From assembly GCF_032118995.1 (NCBI RefSeq), contig NC_092660.1, positions 1,007,501 through 1,071,500 on the forward strand: 64,000 bases of DNA, given 5' to 3'. Source of the DNA: Asterias amurensis (lineage: Eukaryota; Echinodermata; Asteroidea; Forcipulatida; Asteriidae). The notes under the pieces are model-generated. The model did no database searches and had not been told where the DNA came from. It worked only from the letters and a program-made list of their open reading frames with translations. Shown here in pieces: positions 11,937 to 23,400 of the stretch (positions are counted from its first letter, which is position 1; each line of letters starts with the position of its first letter). Made by a program: the position numbers and the translations under genes.

Positions 11937-12810
11937 CGGAGAGCAGTTCTGTATTATTGTGTGTTGGCAATCCCAAGGAAATCACATCAATCATTTTGGG
12001 AAGAATATTACCTACCCGCCCCCTTACATAGTATGCAATCTGCCATCGCCACAAATATTTAAAAGAATTCATTACAGAATTGGTAAAAAAAAAACTAGTC
12101 TTAGATCACAGATTTACATAAAACTTACACGGTCTAATGATGATGATAATAGAAAACATCCCTTGTAGTATATCTGTCTGAAATGTCATGATATTTGATG
12201 AGAAATAAATAAAACTAGTTTCCCGTTTGGAGTTTATCATTGAGCGTTTTATTCATTTTTTTTTAAATCGATGTCATGCAAATTGTGTAACCGGTTTTTC
12301 AAACTTCTACAGGTTTGTCAGAACTGATAAAACTTTTTATGTTCATGGTGGATTATTACATAAAGTGCTTACAATGCCAGCAACTGTTTTGTTAGCAAAA
12401 ACCAATTCTGTAATGTACCTTTAATATTTAATTATCGCTCTATTGTTCTGTGAAAAGCTTCTATTATTGGTAATATTTCTGTGAAAGAAAACCGGGGACA
12501 GTTTTGTCATGGTTTGTGTTCACATTCACCTAACTGTGGCATTTTTGGAAAAGGTAAAATGACTAGTGCTGGTAAACCGAAAACAAGTGTTGTTCTTTCA
12601 CAGTTTCAGTTTTGAAATTGGTTTCCTTGTTCTCTAGAAGTTAAATACAAACCCAAAAAGTCGATATTGTATTACATTCCGTTTAGTGGTCAAGGTTGAG
12701 GAAATAGAACACCATGCATGGTGCTTTATTGTAGCAATCGAAATAAGACTCGACCCGAGGGTAACGTGCACACCCCCTTCCAATTTCAGACAGCTTGTTT
12801 GTCCCTATGG
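11937..12810. other. Intergenic, nothing recognised
   Basis: Unique-looking AT-rich sequence with no coding signal. Confidence 0.35.
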
Positions 12811-13127
12811 CCACTGATAGAAACTATTGGTAATATAATTACTCTAAATAATTGTTAGCATACAAAGCTACTTGGTATTTAACGAGCAATGGAGAGCTGT
12901 TGATAGTTTACAACTTTGTGCGAAACTACTCCCTCTGAAGTAACGTAGTATTCGAGAAAGATGTGTTTCCTCACTCTGAAAGCACACAAAGTTTTTTCTT
13001 TCATTGTTCTTAAGACCCAATTGAGCCAATATTTTCACAGATTCGTTATTTTATGCAAATGTTGGGATACACCAAGTTAGAATACTGGTCGGTCTTTGAC
13101 AATTACCAAACGTGTCCAGTCCCATTT
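12811..13127 (+). mobile_element. TTAA-flanked MITE family, copy 5 (decayed)
   Basis: Recognised by GAGCAATGGAGAGCTGTTGA, CTCCCTCTGAAGTAACG and TTTTCACAGATTCGTTAT; left end lost. Confidence 0.7.
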
Positions 13128-13227
13128 AAGACATTCATCTACATACCAACAATTCTTCTGTAAAAGTTAATGTGTAGTGCCCTTGGCCCTGTATTTTATT
13201 GAATACTTAACACACTTTCCAACTGAT

Positions 13228-13700
13228 TTGCTGCCGAACAGGGGCTGTCAAGGTTAAACACAAGTATCAAAATGTTATAGAAATAATATGTGTAAAACTA
13301 GACCCCTGCCAACGATTAATATATTATAGTGATACAGGCCTGATACTTCACAGAGACTGAAGGTGATTGCCTACGTGTCCCCTGGTCATTGCCTTGGTGC
13401 CCTTGAAATGCTCCAGTACAAATTTGCAATTTCATCATAGGGTGCCTTTTACCAAGAAGAAAATGCCTTGGTGCCCTTGCCCTTTCAAAAACGAAGCATA
13501 CAGCCCTGGTGATATTGTGAGACAAATATTTCTAATTCCTGTGATCGTTTTTAATCATTGGCATTCTAATTCTAACCACAACAACTTCTGGGAAAAAATA
13601 GAACTTGGCGCAAAACCAAAAAATTGGTTTTGCCTTTGGGTGATAATAATTATGGTTATTGCAAAACGATGTGTTGCTTTAATCATTGTCTATAATGGTA
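13228..13700 (+). repeat. Duplicated block, copy A (interrupted)
   Basis: GAACAGGGGCTGTCAAG through CCTTTGGGTGATAA matches 16885-17210 in the same order. Copy A is interrupted by a MITE at 13335-13508. Confidence 0.75.
13335..13508. mobile_element. CAGGCCTG-type MITE with GTGATA target duplication
   Basis: Element starts CAGGCCTG and ends CAGCCCTG (imperfect complements), flanked by GTGATA at 13329-13334 and 13509-13514. The uninterrupted site is seen in copy B near 16990. Confidence 0.75.
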
Positions 13701-14493
13701 TGGGAGTTTATTTAGTTGTTTGCACTGCCCAATACACCCTCCACGTGGTGGTTGTGTCACTGTCCTGTGACAAACACGAGGTTGCCTTACGTCATGGTTG
13801 GAGTGCACTTGGCTGTTAACTTCATCAAATACGCTGTTTATTTTGGTACAAGTTCAACATTGTATGAAGATCAACATAAAATGATTAGTCAAATGATGTT
13901 TATAATTCTAACGCACGCAGGGAACAAAGCTTGTTTTATTTTCACTTCCCCATCACCAAAACCTTTTCCATCCAATTCAAGTTCATGAAATAATTTTAGT
14001 AGCATTTAAGTATCAGTTTTCTCCAGAAGACAATCAGAGCATACTGATCGATATGTTGAGTTGAAACCAATGGTTCTTTTCAGAACTAATTTCATGGTGT
14101 TACCGCAAACCTTTCTATTTTGATCACTGTAAGAAAAGCTGTGATCAAAGAGTATTTGATAATGCTCACAGAATAATTGTCTTTATTAGAGTTGAATATG
14201 TTTGTATATTCGGTACGGTCATTTACATTATGTATTTGTTTCGGCTTCAAACTTAACCCAACACGGTTTTTAGAACCGTAAATATAAAAGTACATGTGGT
14301 AATAAAACTCTTGTCACAAAAATAAAATAAAAAACAAAAACATTATCGGTGGTTTTAATTTCAAATCGGCCACTGTACTCTTGAATGGAAACTTTATAGA
14401 GATGACACCGAATTCCAGTAAATTATTTTTGTAAACAATTTCTCGGAAAAAAAGTTCAAGGACCTATGCATGGGCGTGAAACATTTTCCATTT

Positions 14494-14879
14494 AAAGACA
14501 GTGTACACTATTGGTAATTACTCAAAATAATTATTAGCAAAAAACCTTTCTTGGAGATGAGTAATGGCGAGAGGTTGATGGTATAAAACATTGAGAGAAA
14601 CGGCTCCCTCCGATGCGCCAAAGTTTTTGAGAAAGAAGTAATTTTTCCACCAATTTGATTTCGAGAACTCAGCTTTAGAACTTGAGGTCTCAAAATCAAC
14701 CATCTAAATGCACACAACTTCGTGTGACAAGGGTGTTTTTTTTTCTTTCATTATTATCTCGCAAGTTCGATGACCCATTGAGCTCAAATTTTCACAGGTT
14801 TGTTATGTTATGCATATGTTGAGATACACCAACTGTGAAGGCTAGTCTTTGACAATAACCAATAGTGTCCACTGCCTTT
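14494..14879 (+). mobile_element. TTAA-flanked MITE family, copy 6
   Basis: Ends AAAGACAGTGTACACTATTG and AATAGTGTCCACTGCCTTT; TTAA flanks. Confidence 0.8.
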
Positions 14880-15009
14880 AAAGGGTTTTTTGGTTTTTGG
14901 AAAAGAAAATTCATTTCCTGCATTAGTTTTTAAACACACCATCCAACGTTTTTGGATTGTGACCAAAATTGCACTTGAATGGTGTAAAAAAAGAGTCCCT
15001 TAGTATGAA

Positions 15010-15350
15010 TTGCTTTGTCCTTTGGATGGGACAATAAGCCGTTGGTCCCGTGTACTGGATGGTGTGGCCATATAAAAATCCAGAACAGTTATCATGGCGA
15101 AGAGTAGGGATTAACCCCAGTGTTTCTGCACACTTGTTGACAGGCCTCCTCAGGCTTAGGACATTAAGCCATAGGTCTTGTGTTAGGACTGGTAGCGCAG
15201 GTAAAAGAACGCAGAACACTTACAATGGAAGAGTAGAGAGGTTAACTCCAGTGTTTTTGGTTCACATTTAACAAGCACCCTTGTTGACAGGTTTCCTCAG
15301 GCTTGAACAAAGCTACAGTGATTATCTTCATTATGAGGAATCCTTGGTTT
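15010..15350 (+). repeat. SINE-like dispersed repeat, two related halves
   Basis: Two blocks each run from a GTCC/GTGT-ACTGG head through AGAACAC or AGAACAG to GTTGACAGG...TCCTCAGGCTT. A third relative is at 44655-44960. Confidence 0.55.
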
Positions 15351-16300
15351 CATTTATTTCAATAATAAATACATAATTATTTCAATAGCTGCTATCGACA
15401 CTTGTTACAGAAACTTTCCAGGGTCTAAAATCCCCTTTTAACAACATTTAAATTTACCACTGACGACTGAATGTAACCCTATTCTCTGATATTGTGTTGG
15501 TTTAATCACGTGCCTTGCATGAGCTTTTGAAAATCATTGAATCTGATTGAAGCAATAATGACCTTAAAAATACAAACAAACTTTGGGTGAACTGTGTTAA
15601 GGACATTTCCTCGATGTGTTTCCGCTTTGTTGGCTTCATAGGTAACAGCAAGTGGTTCCAGTTGTGGATAGGGTCCAGGTTTTCAGCAAGAGTTTCCCAC
15701 ACTATTACACAATTGACATTATGAACTTGTACAGCAGCAACAATAGGCCATTCTGCACACCTGACAAGGAAGTACATGTAAATGTAGAGAGCCGAATACA
15801 ACATAAGAACATAGTATTGTGTTTCACCATTGCATTTTCATTACTCTGATGATGGTGGATGCTTTTGTAGGGCTTGGTAAGTCAAGTTAATCTATTAATT
15901 TTTTAAGGATTATCCTTTCTTCCTCAAAAGTGTATTGTAAGGCTGGACATGGCACTCCACACAATCGCTTATGTAACAGGTATAAACATTATTTCTTATG
16001 TATTTTTGTATATAGGCCTATAGAACTTTTTGTGTGGAGAATCCGGGTAAAATAAGGAGGGGGGGCATGTTTTATACATGTTTTTGTAGTTTTACTCAGT
16101 CACCTTTTTGTGATTTGGCCTGTAATATGCATAGATTATTCTGTCATTCACCATGACTTGTAAATTTATTTTTCGTTCGGGCTGAATAATAGATGGGCTT
16201 ACCCCTTGTCTATTTTTATTTTATATTTTGTTAGTGAAAACTTAACCACTTGTCAGGGTTTACCCAACACTTATTTAGTGTTTACCCAGCAGGACCAGCC
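15351..16300. other. Intergenic, nothing recognised
   Basis: AT-rich, no coding signal or clear repeat. Confidence 0.35.
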
Positions 16301-16456
16301 GTCGATTTCACCAAACTTAGGATTAATCTGTGGACTTACGATGAGTTAAGTTCCGTATCCGAAGACGTTAGGATGCATTGAACCCATCCTAAGTAAGGAC
16401 GGGTTGCTCGTCCTAACTTGAGACGGGATTAATCTTAGTATTTCATGAAATCGACT
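16301..16456. mobile_element. Foldback MITE, TTTCAC family (near-complete copy)
   Basis: GTCGATTTCACCAAACTTAG left, TTCATGAAATCGAC right; internal ATCCTAAGTAAGGACGGGTT. A second fragment follows at 16470-16565. Confidence 0.7.
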
Positions 16457-16884
16457 GGGCAGCTAGATGTTCGATTTCACAAAGAACTTAAAAGAGATAT
16501 TAAAAACTTCAGGCTACACACTCGTCCTTAACTCAAGATAAGACTAGTCTTACCTCTTTGTGCAACCCCTGACAGAGTATACTATTTTTACGAACCCGGA
16601 AGATTTCCATATGAAGGAAAACCAAATAAACATTCACCTAAACGCTGAAGGAACCCTTCTCATGATCTGGAGGAAGGATGAGATAAATTTGTGCAAAAAC
16701 TCATCGTCCGGAGTATAATTTTTTACCAACGGTCATGCGGGTTTTTAATGGAAACCTTTTCAAGTTACCTGTTAATGTAATTTCAGGTATACTTGTATTG
16801 TGTTGATTGGTTACTCTTTAGTTTGTATTATTTTATTTCATTGACTTTAATTTGAATCTTTGGACATTTACACAAGCAATAAGT

Positions 16885-17210
16885 TGAACAGGGGCTGTCA
16901 AGTTTATACAATTGAACGTTTTAAAAACTGTCATCGAAAGATTTAAAAATCGAAACCCTGCCAACGATAAAAATGTAATAAGTTAGGATCTATAGTGATA
17001 TTGGGAGACCATTATTTCTAGTTCCTGGAGTCATTTTTAATGATTGGCTAAATAATTTATAATTCTAGCACACCCCTACACAAACAACAAAATCAGGAAA
17101 ATCTCAAACTTGGTGCACAAAACAATGAACTGGTGTTTCCTTTGGGTGATAAGAAGGTTAAACAAATGAAAGGTTGCTTTAGTCACTGCCAATGCACTTT
17201 TGATGTCTGC
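16885..17210 (+). repeat. Duplicated block, copy B, just upstream of RPTP exon 1
   Basis: Uninterrupted version of 13228-13700; ends about 110 bases before the RPTP start codon. A shorter relative may lie at 57896-57985. Confidence 0.75.
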
Positions 17211-17318
17211 TTTGGAAGTTTTTAATTTGGTTTATTTCTTCAACAGAAAGTATTGCAGTTTTCCACTATACATTAGAGGTCGTCTCCAAATAACTTAAAG
17301 GTGTCACTACAAACTACA

Positions 17319-17415
17319 ATGAATCTACGCAGGATAAAATACTGTCCGGCTGTGTCTGGATGTACTTTACTTGGCCTGCTGCTGGTCCTTCTAGTTCTAA
17401 CACATTCTTCACAAG
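17319..17415 (+). CDS. RPTP exon 1: start codon and signal peptide
   Basis: Starts MNLRRIKYCPAV, then a Leu/Val-rich core (LLGLLLVLLVL) and HSSQ. Donor GTAAGA, leaves in phase 1. Typical type I signal peptide. Confidence 0.88.
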
Positions 17416-20400
17416 GTAAGACTATTTTATGAATATATATTTTCAAAACTTTCCCTCTGTTGTTGTCTAATTGCTGTAGTGTTTGTTTGTTTGTTTGTTT
17501 GGTTGTTTGTGCGTTGTTTGTTTGTTTGTTTGTTTGTTTGTTTGTTTGTTTGTTTGTTTGTTTGTTTGTTTGTTTGTTTGATTGTTTGGGTGATTTGATT
17601 GTTTGTTTGTTTGTTTGTTGGGTCGTTTGTGTGTTGGTTTGTTTGTTTGTTTGTATGTTTGTTTGTTTGTTTGTTCGTTCGTTCGTTCATTCGTTCGTTC
17701 GTTCGTTCGTTCGTTCGTTCGTTCGTTCGTTCGTTCGTTCGTTCGTTCGTTCGTTCGTTCGTTCGTTCATCGTTCGTTCGTTGGTTCGTTGGTTCGTTGG
17801 TTCGTTCGTTCGTTCGTTCGTTCGTTCGTTCGTTCGTTCGTTCGTTCGTTCGTTCGTTGGTTGGTTGGTTGGTTCGTTCGTTCGTTCGTTCGTTCGTTCG
17901 TTCGTTCGTTCGTTCGTTTGTTCGTTAGTTTGTTTGTTGGGTTGTTGGGTTGTTGGGTTGTTGTGGTGTTTGTTTGTTGGATGGTTGTTTGTTGGGGTAT
18001 TTGCTTATTTGTTTGTTCTTCTTGCTTGAGAGTTTAGATCGCTTGGTAGCCAATGATGCGTATGTTTATGTTGTGTTGGCTCGAGACTAATGTTCGAAGC
18101 CACCATCAGTACTAGATTATTTCTTGGGAAACTAATACAATTTTGTATAATATCATTATTTGATATTTAGTTTATTTATTTTTATTTTCGGCAAAGAAAT
18201 GCACCTAAAAAACATTTTCATACACATTGCTAAACCATTACTTAGGCCCATAGGCTGACCACAAGACCCTATATTAATACCCTATATTATTGATTTAAAT
18301 GATTACAATCAACACAGCTATACAGGAAACATGACAAAAATAAAAATACTTCCTCTACTTCGGGAACCCCCCCCCCCCCACCCCCGAAAAAAGGGGAACT
18401 AAGGTTTGATCAAAACAAACTCAGTTATTTGTGTGTATTTGAAGCTGTAGCTATTGAACTATTCAATGAATAAGGGAATCAATGTGTGGTGAAGAGGTTT
18501 TCAACTAGTGGTTTAATCCCAACGAGGCCTGGTTCTTGATCATTTTACCGAGACGGAGTTGAGGTGAATTATCAAGAACCAAGACTCGGCAGTTTTAAAC
18601 CACTAGTTGAAAACTGATACAACACTCTTTGATTTGATTCCCATTCATAAATACCTTTTCGGTCAAAAACATCAACACTTTTTGGTCAAAAAGTAAAATA
18701 AATGCACAAATTATAATTGTTCAATGATGTCTTTCAACACAACACCCCTCCAGCTATGGTAAGGCCCTCGGCCCGATCGGGTAAACAACTCCTTATAAGG
18801 GAATGCTGTGCGCGTCGTGCGTATCGTGTGATGTGGCACAACTGTTTCAGCTGTTGCTCTCGACCAATAGGAATGAAGAAACTGTCTTATAAGAACAGGT
18901 GCAAGCTCGCGTGTCACGGCCATGTTTTTAACACTTTTTACTGGTCATAAACAAAGGTTTATACACACCCACGTGACGCGATCTCCACCAATAGGAATAG
19001 AGAAACTGTCTGAGGTATTTATGAATATTATATAATGGACAAACAAACACTGCTCTTTGCCTGGATGTTTGGGGGTTCATGTTTGCCGTTAAGAGATCAA
19101 GTTATGTCTCAAGGGAGACTGAAGGTTCAGATGCATCTGATAGAAAATTTAAGATGTGTTAACGGTTTTAAAAAGTATGGCCAAATTGTTCAAACAGCAT
19201 TTAAAACCATGTGATCTTTGTATTGGGTTGTTCCCCGAATTGAACATTGTTTTCTCAGGCCAACGTTACAAAGCGGTACTTAATTGTATTTTGTTTCAAT
19301 TACTTCCTTATAGTTCGGTTGTGGTTCAAGTTTGTTCACTGGCACCACCATGATTAAGTGGGTCAGTTAGTCGATGGGTAAAAATGCTTTTATTCTCTCC
19401 CTTTTTGGATTACCTCATAAAGGTGCGCCCTCTGTATTCAGATGTATGATCCAGTTTATAATTAAATAACCTGTTATTTATACAATTCAATTACGGGCAA
19501 ATTTTTTCCTCTGAAGCTGTGAGTAGAGCAATCTAAACTAAACAGTATTATGAATGGGAATTAAAGAGTAGTGACTCGTTCTTTAACGGCCGTTTAAAAC
19601 CTTGATATATGAATATGTTTGATCCCATAAATAGGGCAGATGTATTGTTAGTGTATTGAAATAAGGGAATAAAAGGGTAGCGACGAGTTCTTTCACGGCC
19701 GTTTAGAACTGGCAGGATCATCACGGCAACGACCCTGCAAGGTTTTAAACGGCAGTTAAAGAACGAGGCACTACTCTTTAATTCCCATTCATGAATGCCT
19801 TTTGGGTTAAAAGGCGTAATAAAGTAAGAAACTCTGTAAAACATCCGTTTCCGACGTGCTTGAGCTCTGTATGTACATGTACGATGTCCGTGTGTTGCAT
19901 TGTTATGACTGAGACGCCTATTTCCGACAGTTTCCGGCTCCGTTCGTGCGCGTATAGTCTTGGTGCAACACATTCTTGTTTTCCTTTCACACACAGCGCA
20001 GCCAGCTCACTGACAGCGCCCGCATCTCTCGTAACAAGAAACGTCTTGCACCAAGACTAGCACGGAGTATTAGCTCACAACTGGTTATAAACACAGGTCA
20101 TTATCAAAGGCTTAAACACCCCCACGTGACGCGCTCTCCACCAATAGGAATAGCGAAACTGTCTGAGGTATTTATGAATAATAATTGATTTGACTATAAT
20201 TAAAATTAAAAATTGTATTGAAACTTCAATAGGCTAAATAGGGGATTCCTTCTTTCTTTAACATTTCTAAATTTTGTATGTTCCTGTTTGTTTTCTTTAA
20301 GTGCACATTCCATGTTTGTTTTTGGTTATTGTGGTTTCTTTATCACAGGGCAAGCAATGGTTTATTAACTAGGTGATTGATGGGGCGCCCTCTTTGCTTA

Positions 20401-23400
20401 ATAAATTGGCTCTAAAAATTGTACATAAAAGAACCTGGACATTCAATCGGACATTAGTACTGTGCCTATTTGGAGTTAAACGTTCACTGTCGATACAAAT
20501 AATAAAGATATCTGTAAAGTGCCTAATGCAAAAGCCTATATTAGCGTATAAAGAGAACAATAACATATACAATGAGTGAAAGATACAATGCAAGTGAGCA
20601 GACTACAAATAAGCAGCTCCAGAGATTTTTAAAAACAGTAGTTGTATTGCATATGTCACCTTCCCATTTGTTGAGTTAAATGATTTTGCCTTTGAGACTG
20701 CAGGCATGTCGCACACAGTTGACACACATTCTGATTTCTAGTAATGCAGCTAAGCATTCTCTGTGTCTTTGAAATGTAAATTTATTTTGTCTTTCAGAGC
20801 AAAATTTAAAACATAACTTCATTGGATATAAACAACAATTGGGTCTCTACATTTCCAAGCATTTCAAACAGGAATTTGTGCATCATTAAAAGGTTCGTTC
20901 AAATGCAATGGCCATTTGATTGAACATCATCAAAATTTAGGAATGAACTAAAAGTTTATCATGTTTATGTAATTTCAGGCATTGCATGGTGAGATATCAA
21001 TAAAAGTTAAAATAGTTTCAAAGTTTCAAAGTTTCCTGTACAAAAATGTACAGACCTGTATATTTGAATGTGAATCCAGTAGATGTTTTCAGATGTTGCC
21101 AAAACTCACACTGCAAGGGTATCAAATATGACATTTTAAAATATTTTAAGCTGCATATTGTAATATAAGTTTATCACAAAGAACTTAATTTTACCTTGGA
21201 GCCCCTCTTTAAACAAAGCATATCAACTAGTTCACACAAAAAATGAAATATAAAATACTGTTCAATATAAACATTTAAAAATGTCTCTGTAGATTCCAAG
21301 ATTACTTATCTAGTCTAAACCATTCCTTCTCCATCTATGGGTTCACTGAAACCTGTATTTAAGCAACCCCTCCGCCCTTTGTCCACATGGAAAATTTCCA
21401 TCTAGTTCATTCTTCCCATTCCCAAAGACCTGGCGGAGGGGTAGCTTTATTCGTCAAGAACTTGATTAAATTTCGGACTCGTGAAGACCTCATGCCTTCT
21501 CAAGATGACTTTGAGTCCATTTTTATTGAAATTCAGCGTGACAAAGCTAGTAATCTGATTGTGGGAAATGTCTACAGGGCTCCTGGTACTTCGTACGACA
21601 ACTTTAATAAGGTTTTTGAGTCTACCTTGGATAATATAACAAAAGAGGGAAAGCTGTGTTACATAATGGGTGATTTCAATCTTAATCTACTCGATTTTGC
21701 TGATCACCCGCCCACGGACGATTTTTTGAATGCTGCCTTAGGCTGTGGTTTTCACCCTTTAATCACCAAACCCACTCGCATCACTCCTCACACTGCCACA
21801 CTAATTGACAACATTCTAACCAATTCTATTCTTGACACTACATCTGGGATTTTGTACTCTGACATCTCGGATCATTATCCCCTCTTTCAAATCACTACCT
21901 CTTGTCTTGAGAGCTCTGACTCATTTCAAAAAACATTCTTGTCAAGGGATATTAATAGGACTTCCATCAGTTCCTTCAAACAATGTCTCGGTAACATCAA
22001 TTGGAGTCATGTTTATCAAGCTCAGGACTCGGACTCTGCTTATGATACTTTCCTTTCTATATTCTCCTCTCACTATAATTCTCATTTTCCTCTCACTCTC
22101 AAAACGGTTAGGACTAAAAAGATAACCAAGCCATGGATTACTCAGTCTATTGTGAGCTCTTGTCACTTCAAAAATAGGCTGCATAAACGATTTCTTCGAA
22201 ATCCGACTATAGCTAATGAGCAGCGTTATAAAATCTATCGCAACAAGCTTACTGCCACCATACGCCTCGCCAAAAAAAGATACTACGCCGACAAGCTTGA
22301 CCATACCAAAAATGATCTCAAAGGTATTTGGCGAGAGATCAATGGCATCTTTGGAAAACAGAAGAAAACCAGCCTTCCTAGCGAGTTTATGGATGGTGAT
22401 AATCCTGTGTCCAGTCCGCGTGAAATTGCCGACACTTTCAACAACTTCTCTACTAACATTGGCTCTTCCTTGGCTAACAATATCTCCCCTACTAATACTC
22501 GCTACACTGAATCCTTGCACAATCCTAATGCCTCCTCTTTCTTTCTAATCCCTACGAACAAAGAGGAAATTATTAAGGTTGGCAGCGAGCTAAAAAGCGG
22601 CAATAGTTGTGGTTTTGATGGAATTTGCTCAACCGTAGTTAAATCTGTTCTTCCTTTCATTGCTGAACCTCTTACCTACATCTTTAATCTGTCTTTTCTA
22701 ACTGCTTCTGTTCCTCTCAACCTTAAAGTCGCTAAGATCATTCCTATTTTTAAAAACGGCAATAAGCAGGAATTCAGCAACTACAGGCCTATTTCCATCC
22801 TTCCTTGTCTTTCTAAAATCTTAGAGCGGCTTGTCTACAATCGCCTTTCTCAGTTCCTTTCCCACCATCGTATTCTTTTCGATCAGCAATATGGCTTTAG
22901 ATCTAAACACTCTACCGACATGGCCCTCATTGAACTTGTCGACAAAATTACCAATGCGTTCAGCAAAAAATTCTCTGCTATTGGTGTTTTCATTGATCTT
23001 TCTAAAGCTTTCGACACACTCGATCACTCTATTCTTCTTTCCAAACTAAACCACTACGGTATCAGGGGTGTCCCGCTTCAATGGTTTGCTGATTACCTTT
23101 CTAACAGGTACCAGTACACTACAGTGATGAGCTGTGACTCTAATCGTCAGAACATCCGGCATGGGGTGCCTCAAGGCTCTATCCTTGGGCCACTGCTTTT
23201 TCTGATTTACATCAATGATCTTCACAACTCTTCTTCGCTTCTGAACTTCACTCTTTTCGCTGACGATACAACCATCTTTTACTCTAGCCAGGACGTTACT
23301 TCCTTGATAGACACTCTCAACTCTGAACTCTGCTCTATTTCTTCGTGGTTTAAAGCAAACAAACTTTCTTTAAATCACAACAAAACTAACTTTATTCTCT

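Noticed and set aside
13367..13819. 150-codon ORF
   Set aside because: Runs through a MITE and duplicated repeat; not preserved in the paired copy at 16885-17210.
17460..18037. Long open frames (189, 144 and 109 codons) of CLFV/RSFV repeats
   Set aside because: They are translations of the GTTT/GTTC microsatellite in three frames; no splice or protein signal.
19548..19994. Minus-strand 148-codon ORF
   Set aside because: Lies wholly inside a foldback element; no conserved domain visible.
21942..22520. Minus-strand 192-codon ORF
   Set aside because: Antisense shadow of the LINE ORF2.
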